DNA of 64,000 nucleotides from Annona cherimola (GCA_030490835.1 CM059971.1:71876224-71940223), one strand, 5' to 3'; shown: positions 33,784 to 45,600, counted from the first letter of the stretch. Translations and numbers: made by a program. Notes: generated by a model not told the origin, from the sequence alone.

Positions 33784-34822
33784 TCAAGCGTTGTGTAAGT
33801 TGGCTGCGAAGACATCCAGCAGCTTTGAACGGTGCAGGATGTCCTCTAGCATCCCATTGTCTGCTTGGTAGAATGCAACAGCTGCTGCTGCTGACGCCGG
33901 TGGGGGGTAGAGAGAGAAGTGCTCGGTCTCAGCTCCCATTTTCGCCTTCACCCCCTCTCTGCTAGCGCCGGCGGATTCAGAGACGCCGGTTTCAGCAGCA
34001 GGAGAAGGCTTGGGGAAAAACCCATGAATGACCTGCTCCAACAGCCCGGAATTGGGCGGTTCCATAGGAAAAAACCCAGTATCGTCCATGGGCTCCCGAG
34101 CCATCATCCCGCAGCCGGATTTCTCGACAGAAGGAACCGAGGAGTGCAACGAGGACGAGGGATTCAGGAAAGCTTCGTTTGCGGGAGCAGGCGAGCTGAA
34201 GTAGTAGCGTAAGCTCTCGTCCGCGTGATGGGGAGCTGCGTCGGAAGCAGAAGACGCGGACGACGTCGATAAGAAATCGCCGACGCAGCCGCTGCCGAAG
34301 GCAAGCTTGCCGCCGTTGGGGTTGTTGGTCCACGGCGCATCAGCATGGCGAGTGCAAAGCTGGTGGGAAAACGGGGCGGCGGGAGCGGAAGAAGTCGGCG
34401 GAGGCTTGGGGTAATACAAATAGGCGTTGGGATTGGTGGGGAAGTGGAGGTGGGGGTGGTCGGCTGCTGACGGATGATGGGGAGGAGAAGTGGGGTAAGG
34501 GAAGTTGGTGCGGGCTTTGGCGCCGCGCATGGCTCGAGCGGCGCAGTCGTAGGCGCAGGCGGCTTCTTCGGCGGTGTCGAAGGTGCCGAGCCAGCGCCGC
34601 TCTTTGGATTGGGGGGTCGCGAATTTCGGCGGCGTAACGGCCCCAGGGCCGGCGGCGCACGCCTCGGTAGCGCATCATCACGCCTCCTCCTTCCTTAGCG
34701 TTGTTGCAGCAGGAAGAGATTGCGGAGGTGGAGGAGGAGGAAGACGATTTCTTGGAGGCGGTGCAGCTGTGCTTGTTGTCTGAATCTGGGTATTTGGCGA
34801 AGTGACTGAGAGCGTTTTCCAT
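33784..34822 (-). CDS. ERF/AP2 transcription factor (PUCHI/FZP-like), one-base frameshift
   Basis: Read from 34822 the protein starts [12 protein letters not shown], has a Ser-rich stretch and enters the AP2/ERF DNA-binding domain with [21 protein letters not shown] run of six C (minus strand, 34616-34611) then shifts the frame; with five C the domain would continue [30 protein letters not shown] and [10 protein letters not shown]. The downstream frame is open to the stop at 33784-33786 and keeps the tail motifs [13 protein letters not shown] and [15 protein letters not shown]. Ala and Asp at the class-defining positions indicate ERF rather than DREB type, binding GCC-box DNA in the nucleus. 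The family sets meristem and inflorescence or lateral-root fate. No intron is needed; length would be about 345 residues. A frame-preserving tail argues for a recent mutation or a homopolymer error. Confidence 0.88.
34611..34616 (-). other. frameshift site in the ERF domain (C6 run)
   Basis: Six G on + (six C in the gene). One base fewer would restore the conserved domain between RDP and SKERRWLG. Confidence 0.85.
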
Positions 34823-35339
34823 GTTGGAGGAATGCATGAGATGAGGGTCAGAAGTGGCGCATGGGTATTTATCGATGGAGGATTTGGGAATGAATAAGAA
34901 CCGTTGCGCTGTACCGAATGGAATGTTCGTCTCCCGATGGACTTTTTTTTGAGACGTCCGACTCGCCGCCTCTCTTTCTTGCTCTTGCTGATTCTGCGCA
35001 TGGATTTTCGGCCGACTGCGGCTAGCTATGATGCCGGTCGGGTCTTTCGGGCGATGGATGCGGCACATGACGCACGCTCAGGAAGCGGTGTGCATGCGGC
35101 TATGGGTGATGTACAATTCATTTTTATCGTGATTAATTAACACTGTATTTTGGGCTGGAAGTTCTTGGCATTTGTGAGAGGAAGAGAAATACAGTGAAAT
35201 TTTTTAATTTTAAAAAATAAAAAGTAATGTGATGATGTGAAAAAATATAATAATTGTATGGAAAGATTAAATATATGATTATAATAGTTGTATCTCTTTT
35301 TTCCTTGATGGCCATGGTCCCTGAAACAAAGGCATGTTA
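34823..35339 (-). promoter_or_regulatory. upstream region of the ERF gene
   Basis: The frame remains open upstream to 35068 (MCRIHRPKD...) but this extension lacks family resemblance, so I treat it as 5' leader. No clear TATA box; the region beyond 35130 is AT-rich. Confidence 0.35.
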
Positions 35340-35930
35340 TTAAGGGCCCGTTTGTTTTTAACAAAATCTTCTTTAATTTAAAAATTTTCACTCTCCGTAA
35401 TTATCATATTTTAAAATTAATTTTCACATATTCCTATACAACTAATTTATTTTTTTAATCATTTCTACATAACTACACATGTAACTAACCTATCTATTTT
35501 AACTGTATTTTCTTTATCCATCACAGTTACCTTTATCATATCACATCATTTTTTTATCAATTTATGGTGTGTTTATTTGGGGTAAAAAAATGTCAACCAA
35601 AACTTTTCAATTCAAAACTTTTCACTCTTCACAATTACTCTATTTTTTAATTATTTTTTCACATTTTCTTATACAAACTACCATACTTTTCAATCATTTA
35701 TACACAATTACTCGTGTAACTAACCTATTTATTTTAACTTTATTTTCTTTATTTTACATCATTACTCTTGGTATATCATATCATTATCTATCAATTTGAC
35801 AACTTTTATCCCCAAAAACTTTTTATCAGAAGTTTTACCCACAACCAAGTACACTCTTAACAACTTTTACACTAAAATTTTTTTATACGAAAGTTTTATC
35901 AATTCAAAAATACACCCTAAATTAAAACAA
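35340..35930. mobile_element. two nested or overlapping MITEs of the TTTCACTCTTCACAACTA family
   Basis: Outer ends TTAAGGGCCCGTTTG (35340) and AAAAATACACCCTAA (about 35912-35926) are inverse-related. An inner copy begins GGTGTGTTTATTTGGGG (35567) and ends near CAAGTACACTCTTAA (about 35850). Both contain CTATTTTAACT...CTTTATT and ATTACTCTTGGTATATCATA. Confidence 0.55.
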
Positions 35931-35999
35931 AGTTACATAACGTAGAAAATATAAATTTTAAATGGTTAAAAAATAAATAATAGGTCATGATTGCATGCT

Positions 36000-36300
36000 T
36001 TGGGAATGATGCAACCCAATGCTTTCTATTTTTAAGAACTTTTTAATCTAAAATTTTTTACTTTTCTCAACTATCTTATTTTTAATTATTTCTTTATTTC
36101 TTCCTATGAAATTATTCTATTTTTAATTATTTCTACACAATTTTCTATATATTTAACTTATTTTTTAATTCTATTCTATTTATTTATTGTCATTACCCAT
36201 ATCCTACCATATCGATTTCTTCCATTTTAAAAACTTTTACGCCAAAAGTTTTTTATCAAAAATTTTACTACTTTCTAAACACACCTAAATTTAGATAGTA
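36000..36300. repeat. relic of the same MITE family
   Basis: AACTTTTTAATCTAAAATTT ... CAACTATCTTATTTTTAAT ... TTTCTAAACACACCTAAATT. Confidence 0.55.
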
Positions 36301-36317
36301 AAAAGATCCATCACCAA

Positions 36318-37343
36318 TAGGGGTACAGCTTCGGTGGGTACCCGTAGGTCAACCCATTGGGTGCCCTAAAATGGATAAAATATGTTTTTTATTTTTATAC
36401 TCATAAAGTAGAGTAGGTTCCAAATAAAAAATATTGGGTGTAATTATGATAGAGTAAGTTCTAAAGTCTAGGTACCCATAACTAACACAAATTATGAATA
36501 TGGACGCTCAATATCTCTTTTATAAAATATATTATAACTTTACAGATATAAAATATATTTTTTAAAATGAGGAATGATCTTGCTAGTCCCGGCTAAGCAA
36601 ATGTTTCACTTAGTTCACCTTAAAAATCTATTTACAATAACTTTTTTTATTTTTTTTTCATATACTTATTCATCTAAGTGTAGTTCACCTTAAAAATCTA
36701 TTTACAATAACTTTTTTTGTTTTTTCATCATATACTTATTCATCTAAGTGTATTTAATATATAAACTAAGTTCTACCGTTTTCGGACATTGTATATATAT
36801 TTTTAGCTTTTTAAAAATAGAGATATTTTAAATACATATATGCACATAGATGTTTAAAAGTCTTTAAAAAATATATAAACAAATCCAAAAATGTAAAACT
36901 TGGCTTAAATACACTTAAATAAATAAGTGTATGGAGAAAAAATAAAAAATTATTGTAAATGAGTTTTTTAAGGTAGGCTAAGCAGAATATTTACTTAGCC
37001 CAAGCTAACAAGATCATTCCTCTTTTAAAATATAGAAACTTATTTAATTTATATATTATTTAGTATATCTAATAAATGCATTTTAAAACTATATCATTAT
37101 CATATTGATTATAAATTTTTAAGTAAAATTTATATGAAGATTATGATTTTCAAACAGAATATGAAGACTAATTAAAAAATTAATTTGAAATCGAAACTGA
37201 AATCAAAACAACTTTTAAAAAATAATGTAAGTTACATCTAGAATCAATCGTACATAAAATAGAATAGGGTAGAAATTTTTGAAAATAAGGTAAAGGTAAG
37301 TTCGATCCCAAACCAGACCTACTTGACTGAAGTTATACCCCTA
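36318..37343. mobile_element. hAT-like element hosting a group A MITE
   Basis: Left TAGGGGTACAGCTTCGGTGG, right-end complement TAGGGGTATAACTTCAGTCA. The 8-bp flanks ATCACCAA and GTCATTAT match poorly (4 of 8), so the duplication is decayed or absent. Subterminal GGTACCCRTAG motifs resemble other hATs here. A group A MITE (36569-37022) is inserted inside. Confidence 0.65.
36569..37022. mobile_element. fold-back MITE, group A, copy 3, with perfect 9-bp duplication
   Basis: Ends GAGGAATGATCTTGCTAGTC and, as complement, GAGGAATGATCTTGTTAGCT. The flanking 9-mers TTTTAAAAT (36560-36568 and 37023-37031) are identical, which supports Mutator-type mobilisation. Within it a segment of about 70 bp starting TAGTTCACCTTAAAAATCTA is tandemly duplicated (36613-36752). 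Confidence 0.88.
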
Positions 37344-37559
37344 GTCATTATGTATTTATTTTTTTGCCATTACATATTGAAATTTAAAAATTTTAGAGTA
37401 GGTTTATAGTTACTATTAGATTTTGAAAATAAACATATACAGAACCCATAAATTTTCAAAGTATATAGAACCTATAAAATTTCAATAAATATGATTTTTT
37501 TTAATCTTAAACAAATATATAACGTACATATGCACCAAGTGAAAATAATTGTAGTAGAT

Positions 37560-37790
37560 GAAGGGCGTGTTTATTCAAGATAGAAGGAAATGGGTTGCAA
37601 AAATCAACATCCAACTACCTTATTTTTTCATTTTAACTTTTATATTCTAATCATTTCTCGTACTTTTAATCATTTTTATGTACTCTTATACAATTACCTT
37701 ATTATTTTTTACTAATTCTACTTTACGTCTAACATATCCATTCCATTTATATTCTCTCACGAACAAATACATTATAAATTTCATTGCAAT
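37560..37790. mobile_element. MITE of the GGGAATGG group
   Basis: GGGCGTGTTTATTCAAGATA at the left, inverse CACGAACAAATACATT at the right; interior TTTTTACTAATTCTACTTTA as in 20939-21211. Confidence 0.5.
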
Positions 37791-37842
37791 CTCCTCAAGG
37801 GGTGACTAGTACGCCCCTTTCCTACTTCACCCTAGTCAATCA

Positions 37843-38520
37843 CGCTAGACGAAAAGCAGCAAGTGCAGCACCTATAAGCAACAAAATTCGATTTTGCTGC
37901 ATTTAATAATAAATGCAGCAACATTTCGTTGCATGTAAAAATGATAGTATGTGCAGCAGTATAACTACATAAGTAATAGAATCGTCATGTTAACCTAAGC
38001 TAAGCAAGTGTCCTATTAGCCCACCTCAAAATACCTATTTAAAAATAATTTTTTTATTTTTTCTCCGTATACTTATTTATCTAAGTGTATTTAACATATA
38101 AATTAAATTTTATTATTTTTGGATATGTATGTGTTTAAAATACTCTTATGTTTAAAAAACTTTAAAAAATATATATCCATATCTAAAAAGGTAAAACTTG
38201 ATTTATATATTAAATACACTTAGATAAATAAGTACGTGAAAAAAAGTAAAAAAATATTTTTAAATGAGTTTTTTTAAGTAGGCTAAGTGGGACATTTATT
38301 TAGCCATAGCCCGAGCTAACAAATCATTCCTTCTTATGTTTATAAATAATTTTATATTGAACAATAGCATGTGAAGCAAAACGTTGCCGCATATTATTAT
38401 ACGCAGCAAATAGTTGTTGCATATCTTATTATTAAATCATATGATTTGAAAGCATATTATCATTAAACTCGCAACAATAATTGAATTTGGATGCTGTAAA
38501 AAGTGATATTTCTTGTAGTG
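37843..38520. mobile_element. non-autonomous CACTA (En/Spm) relic, 678 bp
   Basis: The right end as complement is CACTACAAGAAATATCAC, a textbook CACTA tip. The left end CGCTAGACGAAAAGCAGC is a diverged version. A 3-bp TCA duplication lies on both sides (37840-37842 and 38521-38523). Subterminal regions are rich in TGCAGCA/TGCTGCA-like repeats on both flanks, the usual transposase-binding arrangement. A group A MITE (about 37976-38333) is inserted in the middle. Confidence 0.75.
37976..38333. mobile_element. fold-back MITE, group A, copy 4 (in CACTA)
   Basis: CATGTTAACCTAAGCTAAGC ... TAGCCCGAGCTAACAAATCA with the shared core TCTAAGTGTATTTAACATAT. No clear 9-bp duplication remains. Confidence 0.7.
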
Positions 38521-38954
38521 TCATACTCCAAATATGTATACTCATTTCCTTAACTGAGAAACTATTCAAATCTATGTGCATTCACTGTAAGAAAATTTTG
38601 TACCAATTAGTTTTTTTTACTGGTCGTGTCAATTAGTTGATTGATGATGATGATGATAAAACTAGTATTTTGTTTGGATAGATGTTCTGTTAAATTAGAT
38701 ATAGTGCTTTTTGCATTTACCTTCTCGCTGAGATTTTGCAATTGGTAGTGATAATAACTTTGCGAAGAAAATTTCACTTAAAAACTTTAACTACAATACT
38801 AAATTTTATTTTGGCTACATTTCGTACTAAATGCAGTTAAGTCCTAACTAATTGTAACTAAAGTTTACTACTAGTTGCAACCAAATTTTAGTTGCAGCAT
38901 TAAAAATATAACTTTTGGCTACATTCGAGGTAAATGTATATATTTTTTAATATT

Positions 38955-39205
38955 CATATAAACGTTATAACAACCCGATATTACAATGGAGCACATGCAT
39001 ACCCTCACACCATGGAGGAAATTTTTTTTCCTAATCCCTCACTGCAGAGGGGGAAATTGTAAACTCCTACAACATGGGAGAAATTGTAAAACCTTGTTAT
39101 TGTTAAAAAAATTAGATTATTATTTAGAAATTTATAAAAATGTCTCAAAGCCGAATTGTAATACTAGTTGAGATGTTGTAATATATGAAATTAAAAAAGT
39201 GCATG
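38955..39205. mobile_element. two SINE fragments back to back
   Basis: 38955-39085 matches, in inverse orientation, the 3' half of the SINE at 57323 (ATTACAATGGAGCACATG, then GGAGGAAATT, GGGGAAATTGTAAA). 39090-39200 carries a forward SINE tail (AAAATGTCTCAAAGCCGAAT, TAATACTAGTTGAGATGTTG, ATATATGAAA) like that at 48586. Both heads are missing. Confidence 0.55.
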
Positions 39206-40190
39206 TAGGAAAATGTCAAAATATTGCTTCCCTAAAAATGCTTTTGCAATTCCTCTTAAGCATAGGTTGCTCTTTAGGTGAAGCTCCAAATAGAACCTAA
39301 TTCGTAGTACTTATTTTGATGATAAAATAGAATTTGATTTTGTTATATTGTTAACATTATTTATTTATGACAATACTAAAAATCATTTCAATTCAAATTT
39401 TGCGCGAGTTGTACCTACTTGAAAATATAATTATGCTTGAAAACACTTATAATTCATAAATATATTAAATTTATAGAATCATACATCCACATCCACATGG
39501 GAATGATATTTTGGATAGTGGGTTCATAGCTCTGAAATGAATAATTAAATTAAATAATTTTATTACATTAATTTTGTGCCTTTATCAAATGAAGGTCATT
39601 TTCACTTTGAGTGAAACTTGAAAATTTGTTTCCAAGCTACATAAATGATCTTAAATGCAATAAGCATAATAGATTTTACATTAGATAAAGGAAAAATAGT
39701 TCGCTTCAGTCGTGTGCATGGAGATGTCCATGCAATCCTCTTATTTTTATTTCAAAATGTTTTACTGTATCTAAACTATTTTTCTTGTTATTGAATGCAT
39801 TGACTTATGATTCCAAAAGTAACATTACTTAAAGGTTTTAAATTTATATAGTACACATTACAAGAAAAGTTAGCTTACTAGGAAAATAGATAATATATTT
39901 TCGTTGATTAACCTCTTTTGCGAAGTACTTTAGAAATGAATTAATAACAAATATTTAGCAAGGATTTTAGCTTTAATAATGAGTGTATTTTGTTGCTAAG
40001 TCTTAGTATGATCCATTTTATCTAAGGGCAATGTTTGGTGTATGGAGACGTCCATGCCACCTTTTTTATTTAAAAATTTTCGTCGGCACATTTAGCAATG
40101 AAGTATATCTGTTTTTTTTTTTACACAAATTTTATTTATGCCTATGAATACTTTAAACATTTGTAGTTATGTCTGTCAAAAGCATCAATC
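39206..40190. other. intergenic, nothing recognised
   Basis: AT-rich; no gene or clear repeat seen. Confidence 0.5.
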
Positions 40191-40194
40191 CTTC

Positions 40195-40565
40195 CTTTTT
40201 ACGGTTAATTTCAAATATAACCCAACTTATAATCGTATTTACAAATAAGACCAGAAATCTATAATGACAGACATAATGATATATTTTACTCTTAATTTCA
40301 AATATGACAACGCTATTAAATTTACTATAAAAGTGATATAAACTTACAATATTACCCTTGCAAAAATAAAAAGAAACTACTCTGCTAAATATTATAAAAA
40401 ATCGACAAATTAATATAAAAATATAAAGTAAAAGCATACTCAATGACTCTTATGCACACACAAACAAGAGCAAGATTGTCATTTAAAAAAATTTACCCCT
40501 TTATCTAATAGAACCTAAGAATGTTGTCATATTTAAAATTTCGGAACTAACATTTATTTTTATAA
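40195..40565. repeat. possible group E MITE relic
   Basis: GGTTAATTTCAAATATAACC at the left and AATGTTGTCATATTTAAAAT at the right are inverse-related; an internal CTTAATTTCAAATATGACAA also occurs. Boundaries are uncertain. Confidence 0.4.
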
Positions 40566-41690
40566 ACATTATTAACTTTTTCATAAATCCAAATCACCCA
40601 ATGTATTTAGTAAAATGAATTTAGTTAATATTCCAAAGATCATCTTGGATTTATTCCACAGCATCCGTTAAATAATCAAGTCATAAAATTAACTTCGGTA
40701 TTAAAGTTAATTTGATTGCTAATGCTCAATGCTTTTTAGTGTATAAAAGGGTAAAAATCTTTTCCTCTTCTGAATAGATGGATGAGACATCAATTACGTG
40801 GGCAACACTATAACGCAAAAACTGAAGAAGATAAACATTGGCATATTTTATTGATTCTTTTTCTCGTGGCCTACGATTCAATTTTCAACCCCCCATCTCA
40901 ATATAGAAAGCAGAAAACGTTTAGAAGCTAGCTGGTTTAAAGTGTAAACCCCTTGACAGAGAGCAAGAGACAGTCTACTGGGGACTCACGTGGGATTATG
41001 CGGAAGTACATGCAACTGCTTGTCACGCAGGTATGAAATTTTGCATGGAATTTCTCTTGGGACTCTACTGAGCAATATGGATACGTGCTGCTCAGTAATG
41101 TAAATACCAACTTTTGTACTCCGAAACTTGGACATTATTATCTGCAGCCATTCACACAGCCAACTGATGGATCCATAAAGACAACCCATGTGTGTATATA
41201 GATAATTGATTCAATACTTACTGCAATCGTCAAAGCTCATATAAGCTTATTCTTATTTTAAAATTTTAAAATTTTAAACCATTTATCATATTTATCTATG
41301 TGTGTTCATTATAATTCCAAAATTTCAGCGTATTGTTATTAAAAAAAAAAAGGTCCGCGTATTGCAAACTTTTGCATATCTTTAAAAAAATTTAATATTT
41401 ATATGTTCACTCTCAAAATAAATACTATTTTTACAAGATATAAATTTCTAATAAAAATAATTTTTGGTAATATAACGAAACAAGATATGTTAAACATAAT
41501 AAATGATTTAGATTTAAAATATATTTTTAAATTAACAAGGGTAACAAGTAGCCTTCATGCTTAACTTAAATACTGAATCATGACCACTTATATAACATTA
41601 TGTTCCTGTACATGTCCGGTCAACCTTCTGTATTTATATTTTATATTTTTACACTTTTGTGCAGGTCCACATCTATTTAGTTCATATATC
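40566..41690. other. intergenic, no supported gene
   Basis: No domain in the short frames (for example minus 40986-41189). Confidence 0.5.
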
Positions 41691-42560
41691 AAAATATAAC
41701 GCTTTTACATTATTGAATGAATTGTTCACAAAATTTTAAAAATAATTTTTTTACCCATCTCATTCTTCTCCGTATATATATGAAAATTGATTTTTTTTTC
41801 AAAATTTTTAAGAAATATATATATATATAATCCAAATTGGTAAATTTTGGTACGTACACTAAACACAAGTGTGCTCATAAAAATAAAAATATATAAGTAC
41901 AGAAAGTTGTATCTTAACTAAGTAACATTCAGATGTATATAATCCCTAGCTATGGACTTGTTAGTCTACACTAAATAATGATTTGCTTGGTCCACACCAA
42001 AAAATTACTTAAAATTTTCTTTTTTTTATAAACTTGTTAAATTTACATGTATTTAAAATACAAACTAAATTTCACTATTTTTGGAAATGTACGCATTTTT
42101 AAAAATTATTCTTGGAAATGTACATATTTTTTAGATTTTTAAACATGTGTATGCAAGAATCCAAATTCGTAAATTTTAGTATGTAAACTAAACACATGTG
42201 CTTGTAAAATAAAAATATATAAATACATAAGGTTGTATCTCAACTAAGTAACAACCGAATGTATATAATCATGGGGCATGATCTTGTTAACTTGGGCTAA
42301 GTAATGATTTACTTAGTAATTTTACATTTTTATTTTTTGCCTTTTTCATAAACTTGTTAATCTAGGTATATTTAATATATAAAATCAAGTTTTATCATTT
42401 TGGAGATATGTAACTTTTTAGCTTTTTAAACACGGGATAGTAATTTTTAATTATTAAAAGTGGCTAAAATAGTTTTATTTTTAAAAATCTAGAAATATAT
42501 TTTTCCAAAAATGGTAAAAATTGATTTATATATTAAATACATTATGATCATGTACATTAT
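41691..42560. repeat. array of three group D/A fold-back MITE fragments
   Basis: 41690-41930, 41950-42245 and 42271-42560 share pieces such as TCCAAATTGGTAAATTTTGG, AAACACATGTGCTTGTAAA, GGTTGTATCTCAACTAAGTA and, in the last, GATCTTGTTAACTTGGGCTA (a group A end). The first two appear to be diverged duplicates of each other. Confidence 0.5.
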
Positions 42561-43324
42561 GATTCTGTACATGATTTTTAAAAATTATTTTTGGAAATGT
42601 ACATAGTGCTTTTCATAAAATAAAAAAAAAGATAGTGCTATGCATTATCCAATTTCCATGAAAATTCATATGTTACTAAAATAAATAATTATAAATATGA
42701 TGAGTGGGATAAATATTAATTTTGATAATTGATTAAGTCCTCTTCATTAGACTTTTTAATAATTACGATGCAGTCAACTTGCAGTTGATAAATTTTGAAA
42801 ATCGCTTTATCTCTATGCAATAAAGTTTCATTATGAATATAGGCCGCCGGTCTCATGCATGTAGATGCTACTTAGCTTTTTTAACTTTAAAATTTTTTTC
42901 ATTTATTATAAAAATGTGTACTTAAGTTAAGTCTTACTTCATACAAAGTTTTATACTGTTGATTTTTAAATGTTTTTATGAATTTTAAAAGTAGAAAAGG
43001 GGCAAGTCGGACTAGTCGTGTAGCCCTCGCGTCTTTGTGTGCATTCATGCATGCTAGCTGATTATTATGACAAAAATGGACAATTTTATCGCAACAATCG
43101 TGCGTTAAATAATGGCTTTTTTTTAACGCCATTAATATGTTTAATTTATATGCTAATTTCAAAGTTGTGGATATAAGAGGTATTGATATTTTACATAAGC
43201 AATTATACAGTTCATCTGAGATTCTAATTGAAATAAAATTTGGTAATATCAAGTTTATCCGTGTGTAAGATGTTTCACGAATTCACTTCTATATACGACA
43301 ATGCTTTAATGGAAGGAGGACCTT
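42561..43324. other. intergenic, no supported gene
   Basis: Frame minus 42899-43252 is open for 117 codons but shows no recognisable domain, and AT-rich sequence makes this weak evidence. Confidence 0.45.
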
Positions 43325-43332
43325 CTATAAAT

Positions 43333-44105
43333 AACTGTTGTCAAAATCGGACCGAAGCCAGTTGGACCGGTCCGACCGGGAATCGGTCCTGATTCCGGTT
43401 TAATTAATCCGGTTTCAGTTCAATCAATTAAACCGCTGGAACCGGTCAAACCGCGTTCTAACCGGTATTGGCGGTCGAACCGGTTCAGTTATAGAAAAAC
43501 TAAAATTTCATATTTGATAAGAATGATTGCTAGTTTGGTTATAAAAAAACTAAAATTTCGTATTTGATAAGAACGATTTGTTTGTACACTTTTAAATTTT
43601 CATTTTTGTTGAGCAAAAGAATTTTTCTTAATTCTTATATTATTATGAATTATTTTATGGGGTAAATATTATTATGGATTATTTAAATTTTCAATCCTTT
43701 AACAATTATTGATTTATTTTATTTCTTATTATGTTGAATATGTTTACAAAAGTATAATTCGAAAACATACCAAGATAAATAAGGTGGATTTAAGAGTCAA
43801 ACATAAATATTAAGACTTATTACATATTTCAGTTAAGTTAATATAGTTAATTTTGTTAACATTCATGCTTAAAGGTTTTTGAAAATTTTTTCTATTTATT
43901 TTTTCCTACATATTTTGTTGTGTTGGTTAAAATCTAATATATATAATTGGGATTTATAAATATATAATTAATTAAAAATAATTAACATTTATGACATCAT
44001 AAATATGTCATGCTAACGTCATCGGTTCAAACCGATTCGTTTAACGGTTCGAACCAGATCGGTTCATTCACTGGTTTAACCATCGGTTTGGTTCTGATAA
44101 TATTA
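43333..44105. mobile_element. non-autonomous hAT element, 773 bp, same family as 14659-16248
   Basis: Left AACTGTTGTCAAAATCGGAC, right TTTGGTTCTGATAATATTA. A perfect 8-bp duplication CTATAAAT lies at 43325-43332 and 44106-44113. It shares CCGGTCCGACCGGGAATCGG and the right-hand TGACATCATAAATATGTCAT with the larger copy, but lacks the GC-rich cargo. Confidence 0.93.
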
Positions 44106-44719
44106 CTATAAATTACGTAAACAAAATTTTCAACATCAGATATTATAATAGATATATACAGAACTTATTTTTCGAGCTTCATCCTCTAAGATTAACAAGA
44201 AAATTTAATTATTTTCTAACAACCTTAAAACCGTTACTTTTCAAACAATTATTTAATATATTTGATATTTTGGCCTTCTATAAAAACTATTTTTATAACA
44301 TTATTGGGGAAGAGACGAATTGATGGAATTGGATGTGAACGGTATGAATTTTCCATTATTATTAAAAAAAAAATCTCATTTTTAATATCATATTTCATTT
44401 TCCAATAAATAGTAACCTTACTTTTCGTTTTTATAAATAAAATTAGATGTGAATGAAATAAGATTTCTCATTCCTATAAAAGCTTTTTCTATTTTTAATA
44501 AAAATTTTCATTTTTAATACATAATGACATTAGTGTTCCAAGTTTTAATATTATATTTTTCATTCTTAATATAATTTCTTAATTTACACTTGATGATAAT
44601 CTCTTGGGGTCAAATCTCCTCATCCTATGTACAATTATATCTAATTTTTATTTTCAAAAAAAATTTAAAATTTGAATTTCACAAGGATATAATATAGGTA
44701 GCACAATGCTTCTTAAAAA

Positions 44720-44771
<52 letters not shown>
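44720..44771. repeat. (AT)n microsatellite, left of MITE
   Basis: About 25 AT units ending directly before TGGGAGCTGTTCC. Confidence 0.95.
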
Positions 44772-44773
<2 letters not shown>

Positions 44774-44775
44774 GA

Positions 44776-45122
44776 GCTGTTCCGGTGCAGTGATGCTGCA
44801 CCGGAACAGTGGTACAGTGGGCCCAAAATGAGCCCCACACGATCATGAAATCATGATCTACTCCACCCATTGTATTTAGAATAATGTATTCTATTACCAC
44901 ACCAATTTTCATCCCAATCAGATATGTATATGGGCCCCATCTGAAAATGGTACAAATCTAACGTAATAAAATAGTTTGATGTAAATAACAATTTTAAAGT
45001 ATCTGATTGGGATGAAAATTGGTATGATTATAGAATATATTATTCTAAATATAATGTGTGGAGTAGATCATGATTTCATGATCATGTGGGGCCCATTTTG
45101 GGCCCACTGTACCGCTGTTCCG

Positions 45123-45125
<3 letters not shown>
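44776..45125. mobile_element. MITE inserted in an (AT)n microsatellite (Micron-like)
   Basis: Two arms of about 120 bp are inverted copies (GTGGTACAGTGGGCCCAAAA ... CATGAAATCATGATCTAC ... CACACCAATTTTCATCCCAA). The left tip carries an extra perfect hairpin, CTGTTCCGGTGCAG / CTGCACCGGAACAG. (AT)n tracts flank both sides and each is followed by TGGGA, so the duplicated target may be (TA)nTGGGA. Rice Micron elements are known to insert into TA repeats; homology to them is not tested. Confidence 0.8.

Positions 45126-45158
<33 letters not shown>
45125..45158. repeat. (TA)n microsatellite, right of MITE
   Basis: About 16-17 units, followed by TGGGATTAGG. Confidence 0.95.
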
Positions 45159-45160
<2 letters not shown>

Positions 45161-45255
45161 GATTAGGATGCGTTTTTTTAATGCACATGATCTACAAGCG
45201 TCACGAAACTTTGCAAGTGGAAAAAAGTAGTGTTTCATAGCACTAATGCCGACTG

Positions 45256-45600
45256 ATCTTTTCAGGCCGTGCTTTGGGCCCAAAAATTTACTTTTTTTTA
45301 TTTTTTTTCATGTGTAAGTAAATCTAAGTATATTAAATTTATAAATTAAGTTTTACTATTTTTGATATTTTAAAGTTTTTTTTTTGGATTTTTAAATACA
45401 GTGGCATTTCCGTAATTTTCTGAAAATTAAGAAATAAGAAAATTATGAAAATACCGCTGTGTTTAAAAATAAAAAATACTTAAAAATATCCAAAAATAAT
45501 AAAACTTAATTTATATATTTGATATACCTAAATTTACTTACTTATGAAAAGATAAAAAAAATTAGCTTTTGAGGACGTCCGGCCTGAAAAGATCAGGGCT
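45256..45600. mobile_element. fold-back MITE, group C (GATCTTTTCAGGCC ends)
   Basis: Left CTGATCTTTTCAGGCCGTGC, right-end complement CTGATCTTTTCAGGCCGGAC. The centre is a near-perfect inverted repeat (CAGTGGCATTTCCGTAATTT and its complement) with the shared core AAATCTAAGTATATTAAA ... TTTTACTATTTTTGATA. Confidence 0.8.

Noticed and set aside
33350..33787. 145-codon minus-strand frame after the ERF gene
   Set aside because: Lies in the presumed 3' UTR; low-complexity end (PCPCPCPP) from a GGGCAT repeat.
34340..35068. 242-codon frame starting MCRIHRPKD
   Set aside because: Its first 82 residues look like leader sequence and its end is the out-of-frame product after the ERF frameshift; replaced by the ERF gene call.
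42899..43252. 117-codon minus-strand frame
   Set aside because: No recognisable family, and AT-rich intergenic context with no splice or start support.
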